A stretch of 39,159 bases of DNA from Egerieimonas sp900552095 (GCA_902469965.1 CABREP010000017.1:1-39159), one strand, 5' to 3'; positions 30,542 to 39,159 are shown, numbered from the stretch's first letter. A program made the numbers and translations. The notes: generated from the letters alone by a model not told the origin.

Positions 30542-31981
30542 ATGAATTTTCCAATTATTTTTTATATCCTTGGCTGGGTACTGAATGTGGAAGCTGCCCT
30601 TATGCTCCTCCCAGTCCTGACCGGTATCCTTTACGGAGAATCCAGCGTCATTTCCTTTCTGATCACCATCGCGCTCTGCCTTGCCATCGGCATCCCCCTG
30701 GTGATCCTGAAACCAAAAGACCGGGTATTCTATGTCCGGGAAGGTTTTGTCACAGTGGCACTCTGCTGGATCGTCATGAGCATTATGGGCGCCCTGCCCT
30801 TTTTATTCAGCGGTTCCATTACCCATCCGGTAGACGCTCTCTTTGAGACCGTATCCGGATTCACCACCACCGGCGCCAGCATTCTCTCAGATGTGGAATC
30901 TCTCCCCAGATGTATTCTGTTCTGGCGAAGTTTTACCCACTGGATCGGAGGAATGGGAGTTCTTGTCTTTCTTCTTTCCGTCCTTCCCCTGGCCGGCGGC
31001 TCTCACATGAACCTTATGAAAGCAGAGAGTCCGGGGCCAATTGTGAGCCGTCTGACTCCCACGGTACAGTCCACAGCCAAAACGCTGTATAAGATCTATA
31101 TTGCCATGACGCTGATTGAGATCGTCTTTCTCCTCCTGGGCGGCATGTCTCTCTTTGACTCACTGACTATCAGTTTCGGCTCTGCCGGAACCGGCGGATT
31201 TGGCGTGCGAAATGACAGTATGGCCAGCTACTCCCCCTACCTGCAGAATGTGGTAACTATTTCTATGATCCTCTTTGGTATAAACTTCAATGTTTACTAC
31301 CTGATCCTGCTGAAAAAGTTCCGTCAGTCTGTGCTGGTGGAGGAACTGCGCTGGTATCTGGGCGTGATTGCCGTCTCCATTCTGGTGATCACTTTTAATG
31401 TGCGCCCTCTGTTCGGAAGCCTGGGGGAAGCTTTCCAGCAGTCCGCCTTCCAGGTGGGTTCCATCATCACCACCACCGGGTATTCTACAACAGACTTCAA
31501 CCTGTGGCCCCAGGCCTCCCGGACAATCCTGGTTATGCTGATGTTTGTTGGCGCCTGTGCCGGAAGTACCGGCGGAGGAATCAAGGTTTCCCGGTTTGTC
31601 ATCCTTCTGAAGACAGTTCGCAAGGAACTGCACCAGTTCCTGCATCCGAACAGTATCAAGAAGATCAAAATGGACGGCAAAGCTCTGGAACATGAGGTAG
31701 TGCGAAATACCAATGTATTTCTGATTACCTACGTAATGATCTTTGCCTTCTCCATCCTGCTTCTGGCCTTCGATAACCTGGATCTTATCACAAACTTTAC
31801 CGCTGTGGCAGCTACTTTCAACAATATCGGCCCCGGCCTGGAACTGGTGGGCCCCATGGCCAACTTTTCCATCTTTTCTGCCCCGGCCAAACTGGTGCTG
31901 ATCTTTGACATGCTGGCAGGACGTCTGGAGATTTTCCCTCTCCTGCTTCTCTTTGTCCGGGATACATGGAAACGGTTTTGA
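30542..31981 (+). CDS. trkH: Trk-type K+ transporter membrane subunit TrkH
   Basis: 479 residues, AAGGAG 8 bases before the ATG. Ten or so membrane helices in four pore repeats. The selectivity-filter turns are visible: FTTTGAS (about 105), GTGGFG (about 218), TTTGYS (about 317) and NNIGPG (about 430). It forms the K+ uptake channel with the TrkA ring. Same operon as trkA; ends at a 14-bp hairpin. Confidence 0.95.
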   Translation: MNFPIIFYILGWVLNVEAALMLLPVLTGILYGESSVISFLITIALCLAIGIPLVILKPKDRVFYVREGFVTVALCWIVMSIMGALPFLFSGSITHPVDALFETVSGFTTTGASILSDVESLPRCILFWRSFTHWIGGMGVLVFLLSVLPLAGGSHMNLMKAESPGPIVSRLTPTVQSTAKTLYKIYIAMTLIEIVFLLLGGMSLFDSLTISFGSAGTGGFGVRNDSMASYSPYLQNVVTISMILFGINFNVYYLILLKKFRQSVLVEELRWYLGVIAVSILVITFNVRPLFGSLGEAFQQSAFQVGSIITTTGYSTTDFNLWPQASRTILVMLMFVGACAGSTGGGIKVSRFVILLKTVRKELHQFLHPNSIKKIKMDGKALEHEVVRNTNVFLITYVMIFAFSILLLAFDNLDLITNFTAVAATFNNIGPGLELVGPMANFSIFSAPAKLVLIFDMLAGRLEIFPLLLLFVRDTWKRF

Positions 31982-32011
31982 TCGCTGCTTCCGTCCTTCC
32001 TTCCTATATGC

Positions 32012-32054
32012 AAAATATGCAGACCCTGGACTTTGCCTGTGGTCTGCATATTTT
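32012..32054. terminator. bidirectional terminator after trkH and DUF2325 gene
   Basis: 14-bp perfect stem AAAATATGCAGACC (32012-32025) with 32041-32054; TTTTATG follows on +, TTTTGCATA on -. It lies between convergent genes. Confidence 0.75.
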
Positions 32055-32078
32055 ATGCCTAAAACACTTCTTCACTTC

Positions 32079-32360
32079 TCACACCCCGTACTCTGCCAGC
32101 GCCGTCTTCAGCGCCGAGGCGCTGCTGCTGTGGATCCTTCTGACCGGAACTTTGTTTCTCCGGGCCTCCTGCAGCGCATTATTCACCATCTTGTGGGACA
32201 CTGTATTGGTAAAAAGCACCACAAGATCCGGACATCCCATCTGTTTCTTCCAGCTTCCCTGTTCTTTCGCAAACACCTTCGCCCGGTGTCCCAGCTCTTT
32301 GCAGATGGACTCATACTGAAAGACCATCCTTTCATTTCCTCCTACGATCACCACGCTCAT
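32079..32360 (-). CDS. DUF2325 family protein
   Basis: 93 residues from the ATG at 32360 (GGAGG 7 bases upstream). Reads MSVVIVGGNERM, a strand and glycine turn, then LVVLFTNTVSHKMVNNALQEARRNKVPVRRIHSSSASALKTAL, the pattern of DUF2325 proteins. No catalytic motif that I can name. Function unknown. It has its own promoter (TTGACA) and shares a terminator with trkH. Confidence 0.85.
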   Translation of the reverse strand: MSVVIVGGNERMVFQYESICKELGHRAKVFAKEQGSWKKQMGCPDLVVLFTNTVSHKMVNNALQEARRNKVPVRRIHSSSASALKTALAEYGV

Positions 32361-32399
32361 ACGCTTTCCTCCTTTGGTTAGCTTCAACTAACTATCTGG

Positions 32400-32428
32400 A
32401 GTTTACTATATTTCCTCCCCTCTGTCAA
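32400..32428 (-). promoter_or_regulatory. sigma-A promoter of DUF2325 gene
   Basis: TTGACA (32423-32428), 17 bases, TAAACT (32400-32405) on the minus strand. A short GTTAG-N6-CTAAC inverted repeat lies between it and the gene. Confidence 0.6.
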
Positions 32429-32457
32429 GCGCTTCCTTCTCAATTTTCCATATTTTA

Positions 32458-33723
32458 TTACTGCAGCTCTGCGATACGGCTCACTCCCACATAAATTTCC
32501 TGGATCTTATACCAGGTCGGATAATCAATGACTCCGGTTGCCGGAAGTCCGAAAATCTGCTGAAACTGCCGCACGGCCTCCTGGGTCGCCTCCCCGAAAA
32601 TCCCATCCACATCTACCGTCCGCAGTGCGGGATAAGCCTGTGCGATCACATTCAGCTGTTCCTGGATCTGGCGCACCTTCATGCCCGAAGAGCCGATATC
32701 CAGGTTTTCCCCCGGCCAGGAAGCGGGAATCCCGGCAATCTCCTCCGCACTGTTGATATACATATTACTGCCGTAATAATTTCTGAGAATTTCAATATCC
32801 GAATAGCCGCTCTCCCCCAGCGCCTGGCTTCCCCACTGACTCATCCAGTTGGGGCAGGTTACCCGTTTCCCATCACAGTACTGAGTCAGAATGGGCTGGC
32901 GCACATTCGGCCTGGAGAGATAGCTGGTAAAAATTTCATCTACAATACCGGATACATTTGCAAAAATATTTCTTCCCGGAATCCATTTATGATCAAACGC
33001 AGTAGACGAAGTAATCGTAAAATCATATCCCTTGTTCCGATACCACTCCGTATATACGCGGTTCATCGTAAAAGACAGGATTGCCAGCACATTGGCCCGG
33101 ATCGCACTCTCTGACCAGGTAGAATAAATCTCGCTGCAGGCCACATTTTTGATATAGTCCCGATACCGCACGTAATAATTCTGCGCCGTCGAATCCGTGG
33201 GCGCACCGTCATGAACCACTACAAACTCCGGCACTACTACCCGGCTTAAAACAATCTCCCCGCTCTCATCCACAGGTTTGATCTCCTCCTCCGGTATTTT
33301 CTCCGGATATTCGCCAAAAAGCGTATGATCTGGAATCACGATCCTGCTGTACTCTTCCTCCGGCGTCAGCGGCTCCAGATACACCGGCTGAAGAGCCGTC
33401 TGTCCAGAGAGCAGCTCTGTACCGGAAATATCTACCGGAGCGTACCCCTCTTTTGTAATGCGCAGTGTATATTCCGAATACGGCTGATACTCCGAGGGCT
33501 CCACGCTGTACTCCAGCGGCGGTGTGGGAAGCTCCACTTCAGGACTCTCCCCACTGGCATTTGTCTTTACTTCTTCCAGAATATTCCCCGGATCTCCGGT
33601 ATAAGAAATGGAAATTTCCGCATCTGCCACTGGAAGACTGCGAAGTGCGGCATATACCTGTATTTTCAGTTTTCCCCTGTCCGGCCTCTCCTGCTGCTGT
33701 TCTGCTTTCATATATGGAATCAT
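32458..33723 (-). CDS. SpoIID-like protein with C-terminal peptidoglycan-binding domain
   Basis: 421 residues, AAGGA 6 bases before the ATG. Three parts can be seen. Residues 15-125 are a beta-rich Cna-B/carboxypeptidase-regulatory-like repeat (KIQVYAALRSLPVADAEISI; YTLRITKEGYAPVDI). Residues about 185-325 resemble SpoIID/LytB-type segments: ESAIRANVLAILSFTMNRVYTEWY, TSSTAFDHKW, then LTQYCDGKRVTCPNWMSQWGSQALGESGYSDIEILRNYYG. The last 80 residues are a peptidoglycan-binding domain type 1 (IGSSGMKVRQIQEQL; VDVDGIFGEATQEAVRQFQ). No signal peptide is visible, though the domains imply contact with peptidoglycan, as in sporulation proteins. It may act in the spore or cell envelope. 100 bases downstream of rseP's stop, beyond a terminator. 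Confidence 0.75.
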   Translation of the reverse strand: MIPYMKAEQQQERPDRGKLKIQVYAALRSLPVADAEISISYTGDPGNILEEVKTNASGESPEVELPTPPLEYSVEPSEYQPYSEYTLRITKEGYAPVDISGTELLSGQTALQPVYLEPLTPEEEYSRIVIPDHTLFGEYPEKIPEEEIKPVDESGEIVLSRVVVPEFVVVHDGAPTDSTAQNYYVRYRDYIKNVACSEIYSTWSESAIRANVLAILSFTMNRVYTEWYRNKGYDFTITSSTAFDHKWIPGRNIFANVSGIVDEIFTSYLSRPNVRQPILTQYCDGKRVTCPNWMSQWGSQALGESGYSDIEILRNYYGSNMYINSAEEIAGIPASWPGENLDIGSSGMKVRQIQEQLNVIAQAYPALRTVDVDGIFGEATQEAVRQFQQIFGLPATGVIDYPTWYKIQEIYVGVSRIAELQ

Positions 33724-33771
33724 AATGTTTCCTTCTGCCCAAAGAATTATTCTACTCTATGCGCCCGCAGT

Positions 33772-33816
33772 AAAAAATATGCTCCCGGCCGGATTTTTCC
33801 AGTCGGAAGCATATTT
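33772..33816 (-). terminator. intrinsic terminator after rseP
   Basis: AAATATGCT-TCCGACTGG pairs imperfectly with CCGGCCGGGAGCATATTT, then TTTTTTA on the minus strand. 8 bases after the rseP stop; end of the pyrH-rseP cluster. Confidence 0.85.
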
Positions 33817-33823
33817 CTACCAA

Positions 33824-35113
33824 TCAAAAGAATTTTACAAAATCATGGAAGGTCACATAGACAATCAGAGCCAGCATCAGCATCATACCTGCAAAATGGA
33901 TCGCCCCTTCTGTCTCCTCTTTCACCCGCTTTCCCCGGATCAGTTCCAGGATCAGAAAGACCAGCCTTCCTCCGTCCAGCCCCGGAATCGGCAGAAGATT
34001 CACAATCCCCAGGTTGGCCGACAGAAGGATCAGAAGGTTCAGCATAGACATCCAGGTAATAAAGGTCCCCTGTGATTTGGCCGCCTCATAATTCGTATCC
34101 ACCACATTTACAATTCCCACAGGTCCGGAGAAATCATCAATTCCCACCTGGCCGGTAAAAAACATTTTCAGACTGCTGAATACGTTGACAATGCTGTAGC
34201 GCACCTCCAGGGCACTGTATTTCAAGATCTGGATCGGATCACTGCTCTTCTCCCGGTAATAATTATAATAAAAACCAAGCTCTGCGTGCTCCGTCATCAT
34301 CGGCGTAACCTGAACCTCTTTTTCACTTCCCCGCCGGCTGTACCGCACGGTCAGAGAACTCCCGTCCATGGGATGAGCATCAAAATAAGCGCCCAGTTCC
34401 GCCCCCGATGTAATCTCCTGCCCGTCTATAGCAGTGATCACATCTCCGGCCTGCAGCCCCGCCTCATAAAGCGGCTGATTCAGTTCCACCGAACTTAACT
34501 CTGCCGGATCCTCTGTCTCGTAATAATTAAATCCCAGCATATACCGTTTTTCTGACTGCGGCGTATAATGAAGCCGGATTTTTTCACCATTTCTCAGGAC
34601 CGTCAGATCTACCCCTCCGGCAGGCACACCGTAGAGATACTCCTGCAGATCCAGGTCTCTGCCCAGATAGATGGAGGTTCCATTATATTCTTTTATAACA
34701 TCCCCCTCCTGGAGTCCTGCCTCCGCCGCCGGAGATCCCTCCGGCACCTTCAGCACTTCCGGTACATCAAATCCCACGCCGTTTACCAGAATCACAGCCG
34801 CCACAAAAGCCAGAAAAAAGTTAAAAAGCGGTCCGGCGATCACCACTGAGATCCGCTTTCCCACCGATTTACTCTGAAAGGAGTCCTCCCCTTCCGCATC
34901 CTCCAGTTCTCCCTTCATCGCACAGGAACCGCCCAGAGGAAGCAGCTTAAGAGAATAGCGGGTTCCTCCCCTCTCAAAGGAAAAGAGGCGTGGCCCCATA
35001 CCGATGCTGAATTCTTCCACGCCGATCCCATTTTTCTTTGCCAGTAAAAAATGGCCCAGCTCATGTACGATGACCATAAGGCCAAAGATAAGAACTGCGA
35101 TCACAATACCCAT
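33824..35113 (-). CDS. rseP: RIP metalloprotease RseP/RasP (site-2 protease)
   Basis: 429 residues from the ATG at 35113, preceded by AGGTGG; the frame is open to 35140 inside dxr. The zinc site HELGHFLLAKKNGI is in the first membrane helix (about 17-30), with the second ligand motif PGLDGGRLVF near 385. Two PDZ-like domains lie between (EGSPAAEAGLQEGDVI near 130; YEAGLQAGDVITAIDGQEI near 210); most relatives of this size have one or two. Four membrane helices in all. It cuts membrane-embedded anti-sigma factors and leftover signal peptides. It starts 1 base after the dxr stop. Confidence 0.93.
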   Translation of the reverse strand: MGIVIAVLIFGLMVIVHELGHFLLAKKNGIGVEEFSIGMGPRLFSFERGGTRYSLKLLPLGGSCAMKGELEDAEGEDSFQSKSVGKRISVVIAGPLFNFFLAFVAAVILVNGVGFDVPEVLKVPEGSPAAEAGLQEGDVIKEYNGTSIYLGRDLDLQEYLYGVPAGGVDLTVLRNGEKIRLHYTPQSEKRYMLGFNYYETEDPAELSSVELNQPLYEAGLQAGDVITAIDGQEITSGAELGAYFDAHPMDGSSLTVRYSRRGSEKEVQVTPMMTEHAELGFYYNYYREKSSDPIQILKYSALEVRYSIVNVFSSLKMFFTGQVGIDDFSGPVGIVNVVDTNYEAAKSQGTFITWMSMLNLLILLSANLGIVNLLPIPGLDGGRLVFLILELIRGKRVKEETEGAIHFAGMMLMLALIVYVTFHDFVKFF

Positions 35114-35114
35114 T

Positions 35115-36260
35115 CTACCACCTGCCTTCAATCCTCTCATACGTCTCAGCTTCTGTCTCCAGAATCTGTTCCACCGTAGGATCTTCGATCACTTTGTGTT
35201 CTCTCATAGCTTCTTCAATTATCTCGTAAATATCCAGGAAAGCGATCTCTTTTCTCAGGAATTTTGCCACCGCCCTCTCATTTGCCGCATTAAATGCTGT
35301 CGGCATGGATCCCCCCGTCTTTCCTGCGGCGATCGCCAGCGGAAGTCCTTTGAAGGTCTCCATGTCAGGCTCCTCAAAAGTAATTCCCTTCAGAGCCGCA
35401 AAATCAAGACGCTCTCCCTTCAGCGGGCGCCGCTCAGGATAAAAGAGCGCATACTGAATGGGCAGCCTCATATCCGGCGTTCCCAGCTGTGCCATCACCG
35501 CGCCGTCGGAAAATTCTACCATGGAATGAATAATGCTCTGAGGCTGCACGACGACCTGGATCTGATCAAACGATACATCAAAAAGCCATCTGGCTTCCAG
35601 CACTTCCAGTCCCTTATTCACCAGGGTAGCCGAGTCTATGGTAATCTTCTGCCCCATAGCCCAGTTGGGATGTTTCAGCGCATCCTCCACCTGCACACCT
35701 GCAAGATCTGACCGTCCTCTTCCCCGGAAGGGTCCGCCGGAAGCTGTGATCAGAAGCTTCTCTATCTGTTTTCTGTCATCCCCCTGGCAGCACTGAAAAA
35801 TAGCGGAATGTTCACTGTCCACCGGCAGGATCTGCACCCCGTATTCTTTTGCCAGCGGCATGATCAGATGCCCGGCAGTAACCAGCGTCTCCTTGTTGGC
35901 CAGAGCGATATCTTTTCCCGCTTTTATCGCCGCTATGGTGGGGCGGATCCCGATCATTCCCACAATAGCCGTAACCAGGATATCTGTACCCTCCAGCACT
36001 GCCAGCTCCAGAAGTCCTTCCATTCCGGATACTACCCGGGTCTTCGTATCCCGGATCCGCACTGCCAGCTCCTTTGCCGCCTGCTCCTCCCATACAGCCG
36101 CCAGAACCGGCTGAAATTCCCGGATCTGTTTCTCCAGAAGATCAATCTGCCGTCCGGCGGAAAGAGCTGTAATTTTCAGTTCTCCCAGATTCGCCCGCAC
36201 CACATCCAGAGTCTGGGTACCGATGGAACCTGTAGAACCGAGAACTGCAATCTGCTTCAT
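35115..36260 (-). CDS. dxr: 1-deoxy-D-xylulose 5-phosphate reductoisomerase
   Basis: 381 residues, GGAGAG 9 bases before the ATG. Second step of the MEP isoprenoid pathway. NADPH loop GSTGSIGTQTLDVV at residues 8-21, LANKETLVTAG near 118-128, the metal/substrate segment LPVDSEHSAIFQC near 143-155, LITASGGPFRG near 170, HPNWAMGQKITIDSATLVNKGLEV near 196-220, and the family ending FNAANERAVAKFL. It supplies precursor for UppS, encoded two genes upstream. Confidence 0.97.
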   Translation of the reverse strand: MKQIAVLGSTGSIGTQTLDVVRANLGELKITALSAGRQIDLLEKQIREFQPVLAAVWEEQAAKELAVRIRDTKTRVVSGMEGLLELAVLEGTDILVTAIVGMIGIRPTIAAIKAGKDIALANKETLVTAGHLIMPLAKEYGVQILPVDSEHSAIFQCCQGDDRKQIEKLLITASGGPFRGRGRSDLAGVQVEDALKHPNWAMGQKITIDSATLVNKGLEVLEARWLFDVSFDQIQVVVQPQSIIHSMVEFSDGAVMAQLGTPDMRLPIQYALFYPERRPLKGERLDFAALKGITFEEPDMETFKGLPLAIAAGKTGGSMPTAFNAANERAVAKFLRKEIAFLDIYEIIEEAMREHKVIEDPTVEQILETEAETYERIEGRW

Positions 36261-36293
36261 CTGTCTTTCTCTCCTTTTCTCCTGATCTGTCCG

Positions 36294-37115
36294 TTAAAAT
36301 GCTCCGCCATTTCCCAAAAGCAGAACGGACAGGAAATAAATGATGGGGGCCGTAAAGATCACACTGTCAAAACGATCCAGGATCCCTCCGTGGCCGGGAA
36401 TCAGCTTTCCGTAATCCTTAATATTCCGGTTCCTCTTGATCGCAGAAGCCGCCAGATCTCCCACCATGGAGATGAGCGCTCCCACAGCGCAGATCAGCGC
36501 ATACGTCAGGGGAGAGGCCTGAAGATTACCGAAATGATTGGCTGCCAGCGCATACAGAGCGCCCAGAAGGGCTGCGCCAGCTACGCCTCCCACGGCTCCC
36601 TCCACCGATTTTTTCGGGCTTAAGACCGGAGCCATCTTGTGTTTTCCGAAAAGCATTCCCGCGCAGTAAGCACAGGTATCACACCCCCAGGAGCAAAGGA
36701 GGATCAACCATACATGCCAGGCTCCTCCCGGAAGTTCTCTGGTCAGGTAGACGCAGGAGAGCATCACTCCCACATAGAGAACACCGAAGGCCGCTGCCAT
36801 CACTTCCTCCGCTCTGTAGCGGGGATAGGTAAATACATAGACGCACATCACCAGGATCACAGCCGCCAGCACCGCCATCAGCTGGTAAAATTCACCGGCA
36901 TACATTGCCGCATAATACAGGGTAACCGCCCCGTAACCGGCCATCTCCAGCAGCCCCGTCTTCTCCCTGTGCACGCCCATCGCCCGGTACAGCTCCCGCA
37001 TCCCGATCAGAGAAATGATCCAGGTTGTGGCAAAAAGAACTGCGCCGCCGCTGCAGATGGTGAGAAGCGCAACTGCCACCAGTACGATCCCGCTCAATAA
37101 TCTGGTTTTAAACAT
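36294..37115 (-). CDS. cdsA: phosphatidate cytidylyltransferase
   Basis: 273 residues with about eight membrane helices. It makes CDP-diacylglycerol for phospholipid synthesis. The signature S-x3-KRxxxxKDxxxxxPGHGGxxDRxDS is complete near residues 222-250 (AIKRNRNIKDYGKLIPGHGG, ILDRFDS). GGAGG is 5 bases before the ATG, and the start overlaps uppS by 8 bases. Confidence 0.95.
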   Translation of the reverse strand: MFKTRLLSGIVLVAVALLTICSGGAVLFATTWIISLIGMRELYRAMGVHREKTGLLEMAGYGAVTLYYAAMYAGEFYQLMAVLAAVILVMCVYVFTYPRYRAEEVMAAAFGVLYVGVMLSCVYLTRELPGGAWHVWLILLCSWGCDTCAYCAGMLFGKHKMAPVLSPKKSVEGAVGGVAGAALLGALYALAANHFGNLQASPLTYALICAVGALISMVGDLAASAIKRNRNIKDYGKLIPGHGGILDRFDSVIFTAPIIYFLSVLLLGNGGAF

Positions 37116-37821
37116 GATCTTCCTCCTTCACTCCACCAAAGCGCCGGTCCCTTTCATTGTATTTCTCAATGGCCCTGATTAATTCCTCTTTTGAAAAATC
37201 CGGCCAGGGCACCGGCGTAAAATAAAATTCTGTATAGGCCAGCTGCCAGAGCAGAAAATTAGAAAGGCGGAGTTCTCCGCTTGTGCGGATCATAAGATCC
37301 GGATCCGGCACCCCTGCTGTATCAAGATATTTTTCAAAATCCTGCTCTGTGATCACCTCCGGAGCCCTTCCGCTTCTGATGTCGGCCGCCATCCGGTTAG
37401 CCGCCCGCACCAGTTCATCCCGGCTTCCGTAATTGAGGGCAATCTGAAAATGGATCGCATCAAAATCCTTGGAAAACTCCTCCAGTTCCCGGATACTGTC
37501 CCTGATATCCTCATCAAAAGGCACCGGATCTCCGATCACTGTCACCTTCATATTATTTTTCTTTGCCTGCTTCATGCACCGCTTCAGATATCTGCGAAAC
37601 AGATTCATAAGACCGTTTACTTCCTCCGGGGACCGTTTCCAGTTCTCTGTGGAAAATGCATACATAGTGAGATATTTCACGCCCAGATCCCGGGCTGTGT
37701 TGCAGATTCTCTCCAGATTTTCACAGCCCTTTACATGGCCATAGCTTCTGGGCATTCCCTTGCTCTTCGCCCACCGTCCGTTTCCATCCAAAATGATGGC
37801 GATATGTTCAGGTACCTGCAT
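37108..37821 (-). CDS. uppS: isoprenyl transferase (undecaprenyl diphosphate synthase)
   Basis: 237 residues from the ATG at 37821 (AAGGAG 5 bases upstream); the frame is open to 37896 but that part lies over a terminator-like hairpin. It makes the C55 lipid carrier for cell wall synthesis. Visible motifs: IILDGNGRWAKSKGMPRSYGH with the catalytic Asp near residue 12, YLTMYAFSTENWKRSPEEV near 65-85, ALNYGSRDELVRA near 145, and DLMIRTSGELRLSNFLLWQLAYTEFYF near 190-215. Confidence 0.96.
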   Translation of the reverse strand: MQVPEHIAIILDGNGRWAKSKGMPRSYGHVKGCENLERICNTARDLGVKYLTMYAFSTENWKRSPEEVNGLMNLFRRYLKRCMKQAKKNNMKVTVIGDPVPFDEDIRDSIRELEEFSKDFDAIHFQIALNYGSRDELVRAANRMAADIRSGRAPEVITEQDFEKYLDTAGVPDPDLMIRTSGELRLSNFLLWQLAYTEFYFTPVPWPDFSKEELIRAIEKYNERDRRFGGVKEEDHV

Positions 37822-37867
37822 ATAAACTCCTTTTCTCCCGGCAGTTTCCCGCCTGTTTTTCTCTCGG

Positions 37868-37909
37868 AAAAAAGAGGCCCCGGCCCATGTTCCCATGCGG
37901 CGACGCCTC
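37868..37909 (-). terminator. terminator-like hairpin between frr and uppS
   Basis: On the minus strand GAGGC (37905-37909) pairs with GCCTC (37874-37878), with imperfect inner pairing, then TTTTTT. It is 14 bases after the frr stop. No clear promoter lies between it and uppS, so it looks like a partial terminator. Confidence 0.65.
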
Positions 37910-37923
37910 CCTCATCTCCTCTT

Positions 37924-38475
37924 TTATACGGTCAGGATCTCTTTGGACTTCACTTCCACTGCTTCATCCACTTTTTTGATAAATTTATCCGTCATTTTCT
38001 GAACGGCATCTTCCATATCCTTTACTTCATCCTCAGACACATCAGCCTTGCCCAGTTTTTTGAGCATATCGTTGGCATCCCGGCGAATATTGCGGACAGC
38101 CACCTTGGCAGCCTCACCCTTCTTCTTTACATCCTTGACCAGTTCTTTTCTGCGCTCCTCGGTAAGTTCCGGGAATACCAGACGGATTACTTTTCCATCG
38201 TTGGTGGGATTAATTCCCAGGTCAGACATATTGATCGCTTTCTCGATCTCTTTTACCATCTTCGCCTCCCAGGGCTGAATCTGGATGATCCTTGCTTCCG
38301 GAACAGAGATATTGGCAACCTGCTGCAGACTGGAGGGTGTTCCGTAGTAATCTACCATAATACGGTCCAGCACATGGGGATTGGCTCTTCCCGCCCGGAT
38401 TGTTCCAAACTCTCCCTCAAGATTCTGCAGTGTCTTTGTCATTTTTTCCTCATATTTTACGATTCTCTCGTCCAT
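37924..38475 (-). CDS. frr: ribosome recycling factor
   Basis: 183 residues from the ATG at 38475 (GGAGG 5 bases upstream), the usual 185-residue size. It splits post-termination ribosomes with EF-G. The family reads clearly: IRAGRANPHVLDRIMVDYYG near 28-47, PSLQQVANISVPEARIIQIQPW near 49-71, NPTNDGKVIRLVFPELTEERRKEL near 95-118, and RNIRRDAND near 133. 13 bases downstream of pyrH. Confidence 0.97.
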   Translation of the reverse strand: MDERIVKYEEKMTKTLQNLEGEFGTIRAGRANPHVLDRIMVDYYGTPSSLQQVANISVPEARIIQIQPWEAKMVKEIEKAINMSDLGINPTNDGKVIRLVFPELTEERRKELVKDVKKKGEAAKVAVRNIRRDANDMLKKLGKADVSEDEVKDMEDAVQKMTDKFIKKVDEAVEVKSKEILTV

Positions 38476-38488
38476 GATTTCCTCCTTC

Positions 38489-39159
38489 TTATACCAGCAC
38501 CCGGGTTCCTGTAATCTTGCCGTGCGCCGCATTTACAATACTGTTTTCTTCATTTAATCCAAATACCAGCATGGGCATCTTATTCTCCATGCACATGATG
38601 GATGCAGTCAGGTCAACAACCGCCAGCTTTTTGTCGATCACTTCCTGAATGTGAACCTCATCATACTTCTTTGCCTCCGGATTCGTCTTGGGATCGCTGT
38701 CATAGACACCGTCCACAGCTTTCGCCAGCAGGATGGTCTCCGCCTCAATCTCTACTGCCCGCAGTACAGTCGTGGTGTCTGTGGAAAAGTAGGGATGTCC
38801 TGTTCCCCCTGCAAAGAAAACTACCATGCCGTGAGAAAAATATTTGTTTGCCCGGTCTTTTGAAAATTCCTTTGTGAAAGATCCGCAGACAAAAGGCGTC
38901 AGCACAGCAGTCATCATTCCCTGTGAGCGGAAAATCTCTGATACGTAAATACAGTTCATCACCGTAGCCAGCATTCCGATCTGATCTGCTTTGGTGCGGT
39001 CCATATTTTCACTGCTTCTTCCGCGCCAGAAATTGCCGCCTCCGATGACGATGCCAACTTCGATCCCCTCGTCAACCAGCGCCTTGACCTGTTTTGCGAC
39101 CCCCACAACAGTGGCTTCATCAAATCCTGTCTTCTTTTCGCCTGCAAGTGCCTCGCCGC
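38489..39159 (-). CDS. pyrH: UMP kinase, 5' end cut by window
   Basis: The frame runs open through the last base of the window, so roughly the first 10 residues are missing; the GTG at 39106 is internal. The visible start is GEALAGEKKTGFDEA, then VIGGGNFWRGR, the amino-acid-kinase nucleotide loop, TVMNCIYVSEIFRSQGM, FFAGGTGHPYFSTDTT and TKADQIGMLATV. It phosphorylates UMP to UDP. With frr it heads the standard cluster; rpsB-tsf would be expected further upstream. Confidence 0.96.
   Translation of the reverse strand, partial: GEALAGEKKTGFDEATVVGVAKQVKALVDEGIEVGIVIGGGNFWRGRSSENMDRTKADQIGMLATVMNCIYVSEIFRSQGMMTAVLTPFVCGSFTKEFSKDRANKYFSHGMVVFFAGGTGHPYFSTDTTTVLRAVEIEAETILLAKAVDGVYDSDPKTNPEAKKYDEVHIQEVIDKKLAVVDLTASIMCMENKMPMLVFGLNEENSIVNAAHGKITGTRVLV

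Overview
The window looks like a chromosomal segment of a Gram-positive gut anaerobe of the Lachnospiraceae type (Blautia / Mediterraneibacter-like). The reasons are a single-chain PurL with a fused glutaminase, a PolA with a degenerate proofreading domain, the PFL/DUF711 + ACT pair, DUF3842, DUF6061 and DUF6076 proteins, and sigma-A promoters with strong GGAGG ribosome sites. The genus is inference; no rRNA is present.

Region 1 (1-2322, + strand) holds a DUF6076-like zinc-ribbon protein cut by the window edge and a divergent sigma-70-like protein. Both look like cargo of an integrative element. Region 2 (2339-7790, - strand) is a complete peptide/nickel-family ABC importer in the order binding protein, two ATPases, two permeases. 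It has a good sigma-A promoter, an 18-bp palindromic operator at the start site, and a hairpin after the binding-protein gene. Region 3 (8078-10748) is a patchwork of small genes: DUF3842, a SLOG-fold protein divergent from a small XRE regulator, DUF6061, a truncated HTH remnant and a second XRE regulator with palindromes in its promoter. Regions 1-3 are the accessory part of the window.

Region 4 (10945-18273, - strand) carries a four-cluster ferredoxin, a trmO-GNAT-GntR operon with its own promoter, an ATC-hydrolase-like protein, purL and ridA. Region 5 (18527-22480, + strand) has an LTA-synthase-family sulfatase with a 39-bp tandem repeat in its N-terminus, and citrate synthase. Region 6 (22577-28749, - strand) is a likely operon: zinc-finger membrane protein, polA, coaE, walJ, ACT-domain protein, PFL-family protein. 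Region 7 is tRNA-Leu(CAA) followed by trkA-trkH (+). Region 8 (32079-33723, -) has a DUF2325 protein and a SpoIID-like/peptidoglycan-binding protein. Region 9 (33824-39159, -) is the classical cluster pyrH-frr-uppS-cdsA-dxr-rseP, with pyrH running off the window end and a terminator-like hairpin between frr and uppS.

There is no rRNA, CRISPR array, recognisable transposase or integrase in the window. No gene-free stretch exceeds 300 bases; the longest (7791-8077) holds the transporter promoter, operator and a terminator.
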